The translations under genes and the position numbers were made by a program. Below the pieces are notes generated by a model. That model ran no database searches. It had not been told where the DNA came from and was given only the letters and a program-made list of their open reading frames with translations. 64,000 bases of DNA from Pseudomonas entomophila L48 (lineage in GTDB: Bacteria; Pseudomonadota; Gammaproteobacteria; Pseudomonadales; Pseudomonadaceae), in NCBI RefSeq assembly GCF_000026105.1, contig NC_008027.1, forward strand, positions 2,990,501 to 3,054,500. The letters are read 5' to 3'. The number at the start of each line of letters is the position of its first letter. Position 1 is the stretch's first letter. Shown piece after piece: positions 24,787 to 33,805 of this stretch.

Positions 24787-25496
24787 AGCACGCCACTGCC
24801 CAGGGCGATCCTGATCGCCTGGGCGGTGGTGGCCACGCCGAGGCGGCGTCGGGCAGCGCGCAGGTGGTTCTCGACGGTACGCACCGACAACCCCAGGGTC
24901 GCGGCGATATCGGCCTGGCGTTGGCCGGCGGCGGTCCAGGCCAATACCTGGCGCTCGCGCTCGCTCAGCACGCCAACCTCCTGCCCGACCGGCGCCTCGA
25001 GCAGGCGCCGGGCCGCGTGGAACGCCGCGTTGGCGAGCAGCGCCAGGCACATGCGGGTAGCGGGCGAGGCATCAATGTGCAGGCCTCCAAGGCTCATGGC
25101 GCCTTCCAGGCCGGCCGGGCCGAACACTGGCACCTGCAAGCCATGGACTCCCGTGCCGACCGGTGCTCGCACCACGTGGTAGCGCTCGCCCCCCTCGCCT
25201 TCACGCTTGCTCCAGAAGAACGGCTCGCGTGCCGTCAGCAGGTGCCGGTTCACCGGGCAATGGCGTATGTAGGTCTGTGCATCGACCCGTAGTCCATCGC
25301 CGAACCAGTCGCCCTCCACCCAGTGGATGCGCTCGACTACTTCGTCCCGCGCGGCATTGGCGCTGAACAGCACGAAGCGGTCATAGCCCAGCGGCCGGGC
25401 GACGCTGCGCACGGCCGACTGGATGAGCGCCAGGGTGGTGGCCTGTTCAATCTGCTGGACCGCCTGCACCACCTTGTCGAATGGCATCCCGCTCAC
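24780..25496 (-). CDS. LuxR-type regulator (orphan)
   Basis: 238-residue regulator with an N-terminal domain like the autoinducer-binding fold and a C-terminal LuxR helix-turn-helix ([16 protein letters not shown]...[15 protein letters not shown]). No LuxI-type synthase gene is in the window and the usual acyl-homoserine-lactone contact residues are only partly present, so the signal may differ. It overlaps the upstream hchA-like gene by 4 bp (ATGA) and is probably co-expressed with it. Confidence 0.88.
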   Translation of the reverse strand: MSGMPFDKVVQAVQQIEQATTLALIQSAVRSVARPLGYDRFVLFSANAARDEVVERIHWVEGDWFGDGLRVDAQTYIRHCPVNRHLLTAREPFFWSKREGEGGERYHVVRAPVGTGVHGLQVPVFGPAGLEGAMSLGGLHIDASPATRMCLALLANAAFHAARRLLEAPVGQEVGVLSERERQVLAWTAAGQRQADIAATLGLSVRTVENHLRAARRRLGVATTAQAIRIALGSGVLG

Positions 25497-26347
25497 CCGG
25501 CGTTGACAGCCTTGAGCAACGTCGCCGCAGCCAGCTTGCCCAACGCGTTGCCGGCCAGCGGGCTGTCACCGGTGAGCAGCTTGCGGTCCTGATGGACGGC
25601 ACCGGAAATACCCTGGTTGATGATCTCGACACCCTGGGCCTGCAACCGCTCGCCGAACTTCCAGGCCAGGTGGCCGGGCATGTAGCCGATGTCGGGGGTC
25701 TTGGCATCCAGCTCATCGGGGAAGGCGCAGATCTTGTAACCGTCATAGAGCCTGCCGCTGGCCAGCAGCGCTGCTGGGCCATGGCACAGGGTGATGACGA
25801 ACTTGTCGTTGTCGGCCGCCCACTGCAACACCTGCCCGACTTCCTTGCTCTCAGGCAGGCCGATCAAGGCGCCATGGCCACCGGGGATGAACACACCCAG
25901 GTAGTCGGAGCCGTCGCCCAGGGCGTTTTCAAGCACATCCGCGAGCTTTCGCGGCTGCTTGAACGCCTTGCGGTAGCGGTCGAACAGGCCCAGCACTTCG
26001 GTGTCCTCGCTGGGCATGGCCCAGTATTCGAACTTGACCGGGTTGCCCGACAGGGTTGCCACGTCGAAGGCGAAACCGGCCTTGTCCAGGTGGTACATGG
26101 GCAGCAGGGTTTCCACCGGGTGGTTGCCGGTGGAAAACAGCGTGCCGTTGTCGGTGAGCAGGTAGCGCTCGTCGGCGCCGATCAGCAGGATTTTCCACCG
26201 ACCACCTTCATAGGGCTCGGGATAGTTGGCGTCGCTGAGGTCGGATTTGCTGGACGTGAACTGGCTGAGGGAATACGGCGAGGGAAAGAAGGCGTTGTCC
26301 TCGGCCGGGTCGGGGGTGGGGCGTTTTTCGTCGTTGGTGTTGGTCAT
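25493..26347 (-). CDS. hchA: HchA-type glyoxalase III / chaperone
   Basis: 284-residue DJ-1/PfpI-superfamily protein of the Hsp31/HchA group. The nucleophile is in the elbow [10 protein letters not shown], preceded by [11 protein letters not shown]. HchA converts methylglyoxal to lactate without cofactors and has holdase activity. The extended N-terminus ([17 protein letters not shown]) is typical of HchA rather than the short YajL/DJ-1 forms. The ribosome-binding site AGGAGC precedes ATG. It is coupled to the downstream LuxR gene. Confidence 0.93.
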   Translation of the reverse strand: MTNTNDEKRPTPDPAEDNAFFPSPYSLSQFTSSKSDLSDANYPEPYEGGRWKILLIGADERYLLTDNGTLFSTGNHPVETLLPMYHLDKAGFAFDVATLSGNPVKFEYWAMPSEDTEVLGLFDRYRKAFKQPRKLADVLENALGDGSDYLGVFIPGGHGALIGLPESKEVGQVLQWAADNDKFVITLCHGPAALLASGRLYDGYKICAFPDELDAKTPDIGYMPGHLAWKFGERLQAQGVEIINQGISGAVHQDRKLLTGDSPLAGNALGKLAAATLLKAVNAG

Positions 26348-26511
26348 TGTTGTGCTCCTATGCCTGGGTGTTTGACCGAATCCATGCTAGGAGACCACCG
26401 GATAAGCGGCAATGAGGGTTTTCCCTCAGTGGTGGCTGTGGCATCGATGAAGCAGACCGCTCCTGCAGAAGGTAATCGCCTGCACCGGTCGCGCAGTTGG
26501 CCCAGAGCCGT
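26348..26511. other. Intergenic region between the Mo-hydroxylase operon and hchA
   Basis: 164 bp. The hchA promoter should be here. No repeat or clear operator is seen. Confidence 0.35.
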
Positions 26512-27075
26512 CTAGCCGAGCGCAGCAGGCGTATCGACGTCGCGCAACACCCCAGCGTCGTCCACCTCGACCACCAGCATTTGCTGCCGATGCCGTTGCA
26601 GCACCGAGCGCGCGCCCTGGTCACCCGCCAACACAGTCAACTCTGGCCAGTAGGTGCGCCCGAACAGCACCGGGTGCCCGTTCTGCTGATGGTGACACGG
26701 CACCACAATCGCCGTTGGGCTGGCCGCCTCGATCAGGCGACGGAAGGTCCGCGCCTGGATCCAGGGCATGTCGCCCAGCACTATGGACACGGCCTCGGCG
26801 GCGCAATTGTCGAGCGACGCCGCGCCGGCCGCCAGGCTATGGCCCATGCCGAGCCCCGCCTCGGGGCTGACCACGATGCGACACCCCGTCGGCAACCCCA
26901 GGTCCTCGGCCCGTTCGCCAGCGCGCAGCACCACGCGCACTTCGTCGAACACCGCCAGGGCACGCTCGACACTGTGCTGCAACAGGCTGCGTCCATCGGC
27001 CAGCAGCGCACGCCGCTTGTCACCACCGAAGCGCGAACCCTGCCCCGCCGCCAGCACCAGCGCGACGACGCTCAC
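26512..27075 (-). CDS. MobA-like nucleotidyltransferase (Mo-cofactor maturation)
   Basis: 187-residue MobA-like NTP transferase with the N-terminal motif LAAGQGSRFGGDK. In molybdenum hydroxylase operons such proteins (MocA type) add CMP to molybdopterin for xanthine-oxidase-family enzymes. The GTG start overlaps the stop of the xdhC-like gene (GTGA), so it is coupled; it is the last gene of the operon. A broken paralogous fragment lies at 22394-22560. Confidence 0.87.
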   Translation of the reverse strand: MSVVALVLAAGQGSRFGGDKRRALLADGRSLLQHSVERALAVFDEVRVVLRAGERAEDLGLPTGCRIVVSPEAGLGMGHSLAAGAASLDNCAAEAVSIVLGDMPWIQARTFRRLIEAASPTAIVVPCHHQQNGHPVLFGRTYWPELTVLAGDQGARSVLQRHRQQMLVVEVDDAGVLRDVDTPAALG

Positions 27076-28043
27076 AACGCCTCGCGGGCAACGCCGCTGC
27101 GGGTACGGAGGATATCGGCCAGCACCGCCAGGGCGATCTCGGCCGGGGTCTTGCTCCCCAGGTTGAGACCAATGGGCGCATGGATGCGCGTCATCTCTGC
27201 GTCATTCAGCCCACCAATGCGGCGCAGGCGCTCACGGCGCTTCTCGGAGGTCGCGCGCGAGCCCATCACGCCTATATAGAACGCTTCGGTCTGTACGGCT
27301 TCGAGCATGGCCAGGTCATCGATCTTCGGGTCGTGGGTGAGCGCCACCACCGCGGTGTCGCGGTGGCAGCCGCCGTTGGCGATGAACACCGAGGGCAGCT
27401 CTCGACGGATTTCTATCCCGTCGAGCACCACGTTGTCCATCACCTCGTCCCGCGGATCGCACAACACCACCTCGAACCCCAGGCCCTTGCCGAACTCGGC
27501 GCAGAAGTGCGCCACGCTGGAGTACCCCGCCAGCAGCAGGCGCTGGGCGGCGCCGACGCGCAGACGCACGCGGCCCTCACCTTGCTCCACCCGCAGTCCA
27601 TGGCTGTGGTCGTCACACACAAGGCGCTGGCCGGTGCGCAGGTCGACCTCGCGCAGCAGGCGGCGACGCCCGAGCAACGCCGCCTCCAGCTCGCCGAGGT
27701 GGGCCTGGGTGGCACAGTCGCCGGGCAGGTTCTCCACCAGCACATCGAGGATGCCACCACAGGGCAGGCGGATGTTCGAGCGGCTGTCGCTGGCATCGCC
27801 GTAGCGCACCACGGCCACCGCCTCGGCGAACTCGCCGGCGGCGACGCGTTCGAGGAAGTCCTCCTCGACGCAACCACCAGACAGCGAGCCGACCCAATGC
27901 CCTTGACCGTTGACCGCCAGCAGCGAGCCTGGCGCGCGCGGCGCCGAGCCATAGGTACCAAGCACCGTGCACAGCCACACGCGCAAGCCATCACGCGACC
28001 ATTGCGCCGCCTGTTGCACCACCTGCAGGTCGAGATGCTGCAC
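27072..28043 (-). CDS. XdhC/CoxI-family Mo-cofactor insertion protein
   Basis: 323-residue XdhC-family protein. The N-terminal domain has GTYGSAPRAPGSLLAV and the conserved SLSGGCVEED; the C-terminal part is a Rossmann-like domain (ALTHDPKIDDLAML; GVMGSRATSEKRRERL). The family binds molybdenum cofactor, promotes its sulfuration and inserts it into the partner hydroxylase. A GTG start is used, 3 bp after the cytochrome gene stop. It serves the Mo subunit encoded four genes upstream. Confidence 0.9.
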   Translation of the reverse strand: MQHLDLQVVQQAAQWSRDGLRVWLCTVLGTYGSAPRAPGSLLAVNGQGHWVGSLSGGCVEEDFLERVAAGEFAEAVAVVRYGDASDSRSNIRLPCGGILDVLVENLPGDCATQAHLGELEAALLGRRRLLREVDLRTGQRLVCDDHSHGLRVEQGEGRVRLRVGAAQRLLLAGYSSVAHFCAEFGKGLGFEVVLCDPRDEVMDNVVLDGIEIRRELPSVFIANGGCHRDTAVVALTHDPKIDDLAMLEAVQTEAFYIGVMGSRATSEKRRERLRRIGGLNDAEMTRIHAPIGLNLGSKTPAEIALAVLADILRTRSGVAREAL

Positions 28044-28046
28044 GGT

Positions 28047-29258
28047 TCAGTCCGCCTTCAGCTGGGCCAGCTGTTGTGTGGTCAGGTCGCCCGGCAAACC
28101 GCCCCAGGCTTCGCGCAGGTAGTTGACCATGTCGGTCAGCTGCTGGTCGTCGAGCTTGTCGGCGAAGCCCGGCATCGGCTGCATGCGCTCGAAGCCGGTG
28201 AACTGCTGCTCGCGGATGCCGTCGACGATGGCCTTGACCAGGTTGCGCGAGTCAGCCTGGCGCAGGATGGTGTTGCCCGCCATGGCCACGGCGATGTGCG
28301 GCTTGCCCTCGCCTTCGCCGCCATGGCAGCCGGCGCAGACGTTGAGATACTGCTGGCGGCCGCGCTTGGCGCTCTCGCCCAGGGTCTCGTGGGCGACAGC
28401 TTGCACCACCTTGGCCGCTGGCGGCTGGTCGCCCAGCAGGTAGGTGGCCATGGCCGACAGGTCGCTGTCCTCAAGATGCTGGGTGCTGTGGTGCACCACC
28501 GGGTACATCTCGTTGAACATGCTGCCCTGGGCGCTCATGCCGTGCTTGAGGAAGGTAGCCAGGTCGGCGTGGTTCCAGCCGCGATCAGCCAGGTCCTGGG
28601 CCAGCAGGCTGGGCGCCAGGTAGCCCTGCAACAGGCCACCGGTCAGACGCTTGTCCTGCTGCAGCGCACCGATGGGGTTGCGTGGGGTATGGCATTCGCC
28701 GCAGTGGCCGAGCACCTCGACCATGTACTGACCACGCTTCCACGCCTCGCTGTTGCCTTTGCCCTCCTCCAGCTGCACGCTCTTGCCGTACAGCATGTTC
28801 CAGCCCATCAGGCCCAGGCGCACGTTGAACGGGAAGCTCAGGCTGGTCTCCGGCGCCGGGCGGTTGATCGGCGCCACGGTCTTGAGATAAGCGTGAATGG
28901 CGTCGGCGTCCTCGCGGGGGATCAGGTGGTACGAGGTGTAGGGCATGGCCGGGTACAGGTTGGCGCCGTCCTTGCGCTTGCCCGCGGTCAGGGCGGCGAA
29001 GAACTCGTCGTCGCTGTAGTTGCCGATGCCGTACTGCTTGTCCGGGGTAATGTTGGTGCCGTAGATGGTGCCGAACGGCGAATGGATCGGCAGGCCGCCG
29101 GCATAGGGCGCACCGCCTTCGGCGGTGTGGCAGGCCATGCAGTCGGCGGCGCGGGCGAGGTATTCGCCGCGCTTGACCTGGGCCTGGTCATCGGCCTGGG
29201 CACTGAACGCCAGCACTGCGCCAATGGCGATCGCCAGGCCACTCAGAACTTGCTTCAT
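28047..29258 (-). CDS. Tri-haem cytochrome c subunit of Mo hydroxylase
   Basis: 403-residue exported cytochrome with a signal peptide (LSGLAIAIGAVLAFSAQA) and three CxxCH haem sites (CMACH, CGECH, CAGCH). It is like the cytochrome subunit of membrane-bound alcohol and aldehyde dehydrogenases. It probably passes electrons from the 2Fe-2S/Mo subunits to the respiratory chain in the periplasm, replacing the FAD subunit of classical xanthine dehydrogenases. The start lies 2 bp after the 2Fe-2S gene stop. The longer open frame upstream is a shadow. Confidence 0.92.
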   Translation of the reverse strand: MKQVLSGLAIAIGAVLAFSAQADDQAQVKRGEYLARAADCMACHTAEGGAPYAGGLPIHSPFGTIYGTNITPDKQYGIGNYSDDEFFAALTAGKRKDGANLYPAMPYTSYHLIPREDADAIHAYLKTVAPINRPAPETSLSFPFNVRLGLMGWNMLYGKSVQLEEGKGNSEAWKRGQYMVEVLGHCGECHTPRNPIGALQQDKRLTGGLLQGYLAPSLLAQDLADRGWNHADLATFLKHGMSAQGSMFNEMYPVVHHSTQHLEDSDLSAMATYLLGDQPPAAKVVQAVAHETLGESAKRGRQQYLNVCAGCHGGEGEGKPHIAVAMAGNTILRQADSRNLVKAIVDGIREQQFTGFERMQPMPGFADKLDDQQLTDMVNYLREAWGGLPGDLTTQQLAQLKAD

Positions 29259-29260
29259 GC

Positions 29261-29800
29261 TCAACCCTCCTTGACCAGGCCGAGGTCGCCCAGCACTTCG
29301 CGGGTGGCCTCGTAGTAACGCACGTAGCCGGTGCAGCGGCACACGTGGTGGCCGAGGCTGGCCTCGATGGCGTCCTCCAGCTCGCTCTTCCTCAGCGGCT
29401 TGCGCTGGGCCTTCTCCACCAGCACCGTGGCGGCGTTGACGAAGCCCGGCGCGCAGTAGCTGCACTGGAAGGCGAAACGGTCGACGAACTTCTGCTGGAT
29501 CGGGTTCAGCTCGCCGGGGTTGCCGGCCTCATCCAGCTTGGCGTGGCCTTCGATGGTGCGGACCTTCTTGCCCTCGAAGTAATGCGCGCCGGTGATGCAG
29601 GTGCGCACTTCTTCGCTGGTGCCGTCGGGGTTGTCGACGATCACCACGCAGGCGTGGCAGATGCCCTGGCCGCAGCCCAGGCGGGAGCCGGTGAGGTTCT
29701 GGTATTCGTGCAGGTAGTCGATCATCGCCAGGTCATCGGGGACCACTTCGGTGACGACAGGTTGACCGTTGAGGGTCAGTTGCAGCTTGCGGTCAGCCAT
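29261..29800 (-). CDS. 2Fe-2S subunit of xanthine-oxidase-family hydroxylase
   Basis: 179-residue small subunit with two [2Fe-2S] clusters: the plant-ferredoxin motif CGQGICHAC (plus C in RTCITG) and the helical-bundle motif CSYCAPGF...CRCTGY. It resembles isoquinoline 1-oxidoreductase and aldehyde-dehydrogenase small subunits. It overlaps the Mo subunit gene by 8 bp, so translation is coupled. It lacks a signal peptide and would be exported piggyback with the Tat-targeted Mo subunit. Confidence 0.93.
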   Translation of the reverse strand: MADRKLQLTLNGQPVVTEVVPDDLAMIDYLHEYQNLTGSRLGCGQGICHACVVIVDNPDGTSEEVRTCITGAHYFEGKKVRTIEGHAKLDEAGNPGELNPIQQKFVDRFAFQCSYCAPGFVNAATVLVEKAQRKPLRKSELEDAIEASLGHHVCRCTGYVRYYEATREVLGDLGLVKEG

Positions 29801-32624
29801 TGAGGGCCTCCTTGACTCGGGCGGGGGTGATGGGCAGGTCGCGCACGCGCTTGCCGATGGCGTGGGCCACGGCGTTGCCGATGGCGCCGACCACCGGGAT
29901 CATCACCACTTCGGCGATGCCTTTGGACGGGTCGGTGGGTGACAGCGGCGGCAGGATTTCCGAGGTCTGCTTCCACACCGCCACATGTTTGGCCATCGGC
30001 AGGCGGTAACGGTTGAAGTTCCAGTCGCCCTCGCCCGGGCCGCCCTCGTACAGCGGCATTTCTTCCAGCAGCGCGTGGCCGATGCCCATGGCGATGCCGC
30101 CTTCGAGCTGGCCTTTGACCAACTCCGGCACCAGCACCCGGCCGCACTCGACCCAGCTGTGGTGGTTGAGCACCGTCACTTCACCGCTGCCCTTGTTCAC
30201 CTTGACCTCGACGATGGTCGCCACTGGGCTGTAGTAGGTGACCATGGCGTTGTTCAGTTGAGTTGCCGGATACTCGGCGTTCTGCCGATCCAGCAGGTGG
30301 AAGCCGTTGCTGTTCATCTGTGCTTTCTTGGCATTCAGCGCGCCGTCGCCATACTTCACCGCCAGAGCGTCGAGCGGCAGGCGCTCGCGCACACCGTCGA
30401 TGACGAAGTCGGCCTCGGCCCAGCTCCAGCGGTTGAAACCGTGCACGCTGACGCCGGTGACCAGGCCCATTTCGTGGGCCTTCTTCGCCAACTCCGCGAA
30501 CGGGATCGGCGCCAGGCCGTTACCGGTCAGCGCACCGTTGACCCACACCGCGTTCTCGCGGCGCACCACCAGCGGGTTGGCCTGGCCACCGTACGGGCCT
30601 TGGCTCCATAGGGCCATGGCCGCTGGCCACAGGCCGTGGTTGAACAGCACGCGGGCCGCTTCGCGGGTGGCGTGGCTGAAGTAGAACGCCGAGTTGGTCG
30701 CCGACGAAGGCGAGGCCAGTTTGCCGACCCAACGTGGGTTGCGCAGTGCGGCGTCCTGCTCGGCCTGGCTGATCAGGTACGGGTTGCCGCTGGTGCTCAG
30801 TTGCAGCTCGGGCCATTCGGTCTGGGCGGTCTTCACCTCATCGGCAACGCGGCCGAGGAAGTCGCTGACCACCAGGGCCTGGGAGGTCGACATGCCGGTA
30901 CCCAGCTCAGTGCCGATATGGCGCAGGGTGATACGCCCATCGGCGGTGAATTCGACGGCCGCCATCGGTGCTTCAGAACCGGTACCGAAATCTTTCTGGG
31001 TGATGGCGAAGCCCACGCCGTACCAGTTGTCGTGGTCCTTGGCGTCCTCGGCCTGCTTGCGCGCGTGGCGGTTCTTCCACCAGTCGTGCTCGGCGGCCTT
31101 GTCGAGGATCTCGTGCAGGCGCAGAGCCCCGGCAGGCACCGCGCCCTGGGTGTTCTTCATGCCCGACTTGAGCGCGTTCTTGCGGCGCAGCTCGATGGCG
31201 TCCACGCCCAGGCGGTCGGCGATTTCGTCGACCATCATCTCGGTGGCGGCCATGCTCTGCAGGGTGCCGTAGCCGCGCATGGAGCCGGCCTCGACGCCAC
31301 GGGAGTGGTAGGCGGTCACAGACAAGTCGTTCTGCGGCATGTAGTAGATCGACTGCGCAGCAGTGGCGCCCACCGCTGCCACCGACGGGCTGTAGTTGAT
31401 GCGCCCGCCGCCATCGACGGTCATGTCGGCGCGGAAGATCTTGAAGCTCATGTCCCGCTTGTCGACGGCCAGCTGGTAGCGAATGTCGAACGGGTGGCGC
31501 TTGATGCCGCTCTGGAACTGCTCGTAGCGGTCGTTGGCCAGGCGGATCGGCACGCCCGCGCCGTACAGCGCAGCAACGGCGGCGTAGAACACGAAGATGT
31601 TGTTGTCCTTGGAGCCGTAGCCGACGGTGTAGCCCGGGTGCATGTTCAGGTGCTTCAGGCCGAAGCGCGACGGCTTGATCATGTGCACGCATTCCTGCGC
31701 CACTTCGAACGGGCACTGGGTGGCCACGACGAAATGCAGGGTGCCGGTGGCCGGGTCGTACCAGCCGTTGCCGTTATCCGGTTCAAGCGCGGCGGGCTCG
31801 ATCGACGGAGTCTTGTAGCGCTCGTCGAACAACAGCCAGTCCTCGGGCGGCTGCTTGAGCTGCTCGTCGATACGCTGGGCGTAGAACATGCCCTGCTCGG
31901 TGAGGGTGCCGTGCTGCTTGGGCTCGGCGGTCCACACCGGTTTACGGGCGAGGATGGTGGGGAACAGCATGGTGTTCTTGAGGCTGGAGTACTCGTCCTC
32001 GTCGAACGGCGTCTTGCCGCCCACGCGTACAAAACGGAAGCTGCCGTAGGGGTCGCGCTGGTACAGCGGGGCCTGGGCGCCGTAGCGGATCGCCTTGTCG
32101 TTGAACTGCAGCTTGAGCTTGGCCTTGCGGAAACGTTCGAAGTCGTTCCAGATCAGGATCGCCACCGGGTGGCCGATGAACATCGGCACTTGGCCGGGCG
32201 GTAGCAGCGGATCTGGCGAGTGGGCTTCAGGCCAGGCGATGCCATCCTTCTTCAGGTCGTCGGCGGTGACGATGCGGTCGGGTTGCAGGTCGGCGCCGAG
32301 CAGCGACAGGTCGTAGCCGGCATAGATCTGGTCGGCCTTGGTGGCCTTGAGCAGCATGGCGTGGCCCTGCTGCTGCGGCCAGCCGGGCATGTCCTTGGCG
32401 CGGATGTCGCGGGCGAAGACTTTGTTGCCACAGACCTTGGACAGGGCGTCGTTACGCAAGCGCGCCTTGCCGTCGTGGTTCATCCACTTTTGCGGCGAGG
32501 TGGTGACCTTGTTTTCCATCAGGGCGGCGAAGGCCTGGCTGCCCAGCGGGGCCAGGGTCACGCCGACACCGGCGATCAGCCCGCCTTGCAGGAACGAGCG
32601 CCGGGAAATATCACGGTTGGACAT
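29793..32624 (-). CDS. Molybdenum-binding subunit, periplasmic aldehyde-type hydroxylase
   Basis: 943-residue xanthine-oxidase-family large subunit. A Tat signal (SRRSFLQGGLIAGVGVTLAP) shows periplasmic export. Motifs include GSMRGYG, LGTGMSTSQALV and, near the C-terminus, KGIAEVVMIPV containing the likely catalytic Glu. Together with the 2Fe-2S and tri-haem cytochrome subunits it forms an enzyme of the isoquinoline 1-oxidoreductase / aldehyde dehydrogenase type. P. putida enzymes of this kind oxidise aromatic aldehydes, but the substrate here is not known. The start at 32624 has AGAGGA upstream and gives the correct Tat motif. Confidence 0.92.
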   Translation of the reverse strand: MSNRDISRRSFLQGGLIAGVGVTLAPLGSQAFAALMENKVTTSPQKWMNHDGKARLRNDALSKVCGNKVFARDIRAKDMPGWPQQQGHAMLLKATKADQIYAGYDLSLLGADLQPDRIVTADDLKKDGIAWPEAHSPDPLLPPGQVPMFIGHPVAILIWNDFERFRKAKLKLQFNDKAIRYGAQAPLYQRDPYGSFRFVRVGGKTPFDEDEYSSLKNTMLFPTILARKPVWTAEPKQHGTLTEQGMFYAQRIDEQLKQPPEDWLLFDERYKTPSIEPAALEPDNGNGWYDPATGTLHFVVATQCPFEVAQECVHMIKPSRFGLKHLNMHPGYTVGYGSKDNNIFVFYAAVAALYGAGVPIRLANDRYEQFQSGIKRHPFDIRYQLAVDKRDMSFKIFRADMTVDGGGRINYSPSVAAVGATAAQSIYYMPQNDLSVTAYHSRGVEAGSMRGYGTLQSMAATEMMVDEIADRLGVDAIELRRKNALKSGMKNTQGAVPAGALRLHEILDKAAEHDWWKNRHARKQAEDAKDHDNWYGVGFAITQKDFGTGSEAPMAAVEFTADGRITLRHIGTELGTGMSTSQALVVSDFLGRVADEVKTAQTEWPELQLSTSGNPYLISQAEQDAALRNPRWVGKLASPSSATNSAFYFSHATREAARVLFNHGLWPAAMALWSQGPYGGQANPLVVRRENAVWVNGALTGNGLAPIPFAELAKKAHEMGLVTGVSVHGFNRWSWAEADFVIDGVRERLPLDALAVKYGDGALNAKKAQMNSNGFHLLDRQNAEYPATQLNNAMVTYYSPVATIVEVKVNKGSGEVTVLNHHSWVECGRVLVPELVKGQLEGGIAMGIGHALLEEMPLYEGGPGEGDWNFNRYRLPMAKHVAVWKQTSEILPPLSPTDPSKGIAEVVMIPVVGAIGNAVAHAIGKRVRDLPITPARVKEALNG

Positions 32625-33145
32625 GGTTGATCCTCTGGGCGGTCGGTCGCCGCCCATGCTTTGTTCTGGTGCTGTGAGACACGGAGGGCGCGCAATTTCA
32701 CAAAATCTGACCTTTAAGTCAAGATACACGGCTTGTTACATGTGATGAAGTCAAGCAGACAACTTGTCGCGGGCGGGGGATTTGCTTCGGCTTCGGCTTT
32801 CAGAGTGTGGGTTTGGGCGGGTGTGAGCATATCCATTGGCGATAGAGACGCTGATTCACCTTTCCGCCCTTACGGCGGGTTACTTTGGTCGTGGCCAAAG
32901 TAACCAAAGCCGTCGGCTCCATCATCCGGCCCCTGCGCTTCGCTCCGGGGTCCCCTCGCTCCGTTCTTGCTCCCGTGGGTACCGCGCTGAACGCCCCATC
33001 CTGGGGCGCAGCGCTCGACGGCCATCCATGGCCGTCGCCCCACTACGCAAGAACTCCGCTCGGCCTCCTGAAGTCGCAATGGGCGGCGCCTGGACTATCG
33101 CGCACCAAGATCAAAAGCCGGGCGAGGCGCTGCGCGCTCGCAGAA

Positions 33146-33187
33146 GCGAAGAGCGAAGAGCGAAGAGCGAAGAGCGAAGAGCGAAGA
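33146..33187 (+). repeat. 7-bp tandem repeat, six copies
   Basis: Six perfect head-to-tail copies of GCGAAGA. Not in a gene; likely variable in copy number between strains. Confidence 0.95.
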
Positions 33188-33244
33188 GCAGAAAATTTGA
33201 TGATGTTGTGATGCCGTGACGGATGGGTTGTTTGTTCCATTGGT

Positions 33245-33317
33245 TCGCCGGCAAAGCCGGCTCCTACAATGGAGCGGCGTACACCATTCGGTAGGAGCCG
33301 GCTTTGCCGGCGAATGT
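33245..33317. repeat. Inverted REP pair at the centre of the palindrome
   Basis: Two facing REP copies (33245-33269 and 33291-33317; stem GCCGGCAAAGCCGGC type) lie at the core of the larger palindromic element. Confidence 0.85.
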
Positions 33318-33738
33318 GTACTCAAGGCCACGAATAAACAGCTAGCGACAGCTGCGCCTGCGCAGGCGCCGCCCGTAACTTCGCGACTTCAGGAGGCTGA
33401 GCGCAGGCGTCTGGAGGGCCAGGTGCGCAGCACCCTTCGGCGTTAGCCGAAGGCGCGAGATGTAGACTTGCGCAGCAAGTCGTAGGCCGCGCGGGCCTGG
33501 AAGGCGCCGGAGCGAAGGGACCCCGAAGCGTAGCGTAGGGGCCGTATGATGGAGCGCACGGCTTTGGTTACTTTGGCCACGACCAAAGTAACCCGCCGTA
33601 AGGGCGGAAAGGTGAATCAGCGTCTACCTAGCAAACGGATATGCCGACAAATTGAAGAACCACCACCAACAACAACACAGACTCAAGGCTCTCAACCAAT
33701 CGAAAGCCTAGCAAAAACAAATAAAGGCACATCGCCAC

Positions 33739-33767
33739 CAGTCATCCCCCCGTCATGTTTCTGTCGT
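33739..33767 (+). promoter_or_regulatory. Candidate Pho box (three half-sites)
   Basis: Three 7-mers, CAGTCAT, CCGTCAT and CTGTCGT, are spaced exactly 11 bp apart (4-bp spacers). Each matches the PhoB half-site CTGTCAT at 6 of 7 positions. They lie 39 bp before the GTG start of the GGDEF-EAL gene. This suggests induction under phosphate limitation, in keeping with the PhnD-like gene in the same operon. Confidence 0.65.
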
Positions 33768-33805
33768 AATCTGCAACCTCAAACCCAAGGCCGGGACCCC
33801 AAGCA

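Larger units (their letters stand above)
32846..33625. repeat. Large imperfect palindromic element
   Basis: Outer arms (32846-about 32975 and about 33500-33625) are highly similar inverted copies starting AGACGCTGATTCACCTTTCC and including the self-complementary TTACTTTGG...CCAAAGTAA. The middle of each arm diverges, but both end with GGCCTCCTGAAGTCGC-like sequence (33061-33077 and 33383-33397). The core holds a 7-bp microsatellite and an inverted REP pair. It encodes no protein. Confidence 0.82.
32625..33805. other. 1.2-kb gene-free region
   Basis: Contains the promoter of the Mo-hydroxylase operon (about 32625-32800), a ~780-bp imperfect palindromic element (32846-33625) and the Pho-box region of the next operon. 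Short ORFs inside the palindrome are repeat-derived and not supported. Confidence 0.65.

Noticed and set aside
24780..25496. Classical quorum-sensing receptor
   Set aside because: No LuxI-type gene in the window and signal-contact residues are only partly kept, so only an orphan LuxR-type call is supportable.
27180..29315. Plus-strand ORF of 711 codons antisense to xdhC-like and cytochrome genes
   Set aside because: Shadow frame; the minus-strand genes carry CxxCH haem motifs and coupled starts.
33095..33446. ORFs inside the palindromic element and its REP pair
   Set aside because: Their translations are microsatellite- and REP-derived low-complexity peptides.
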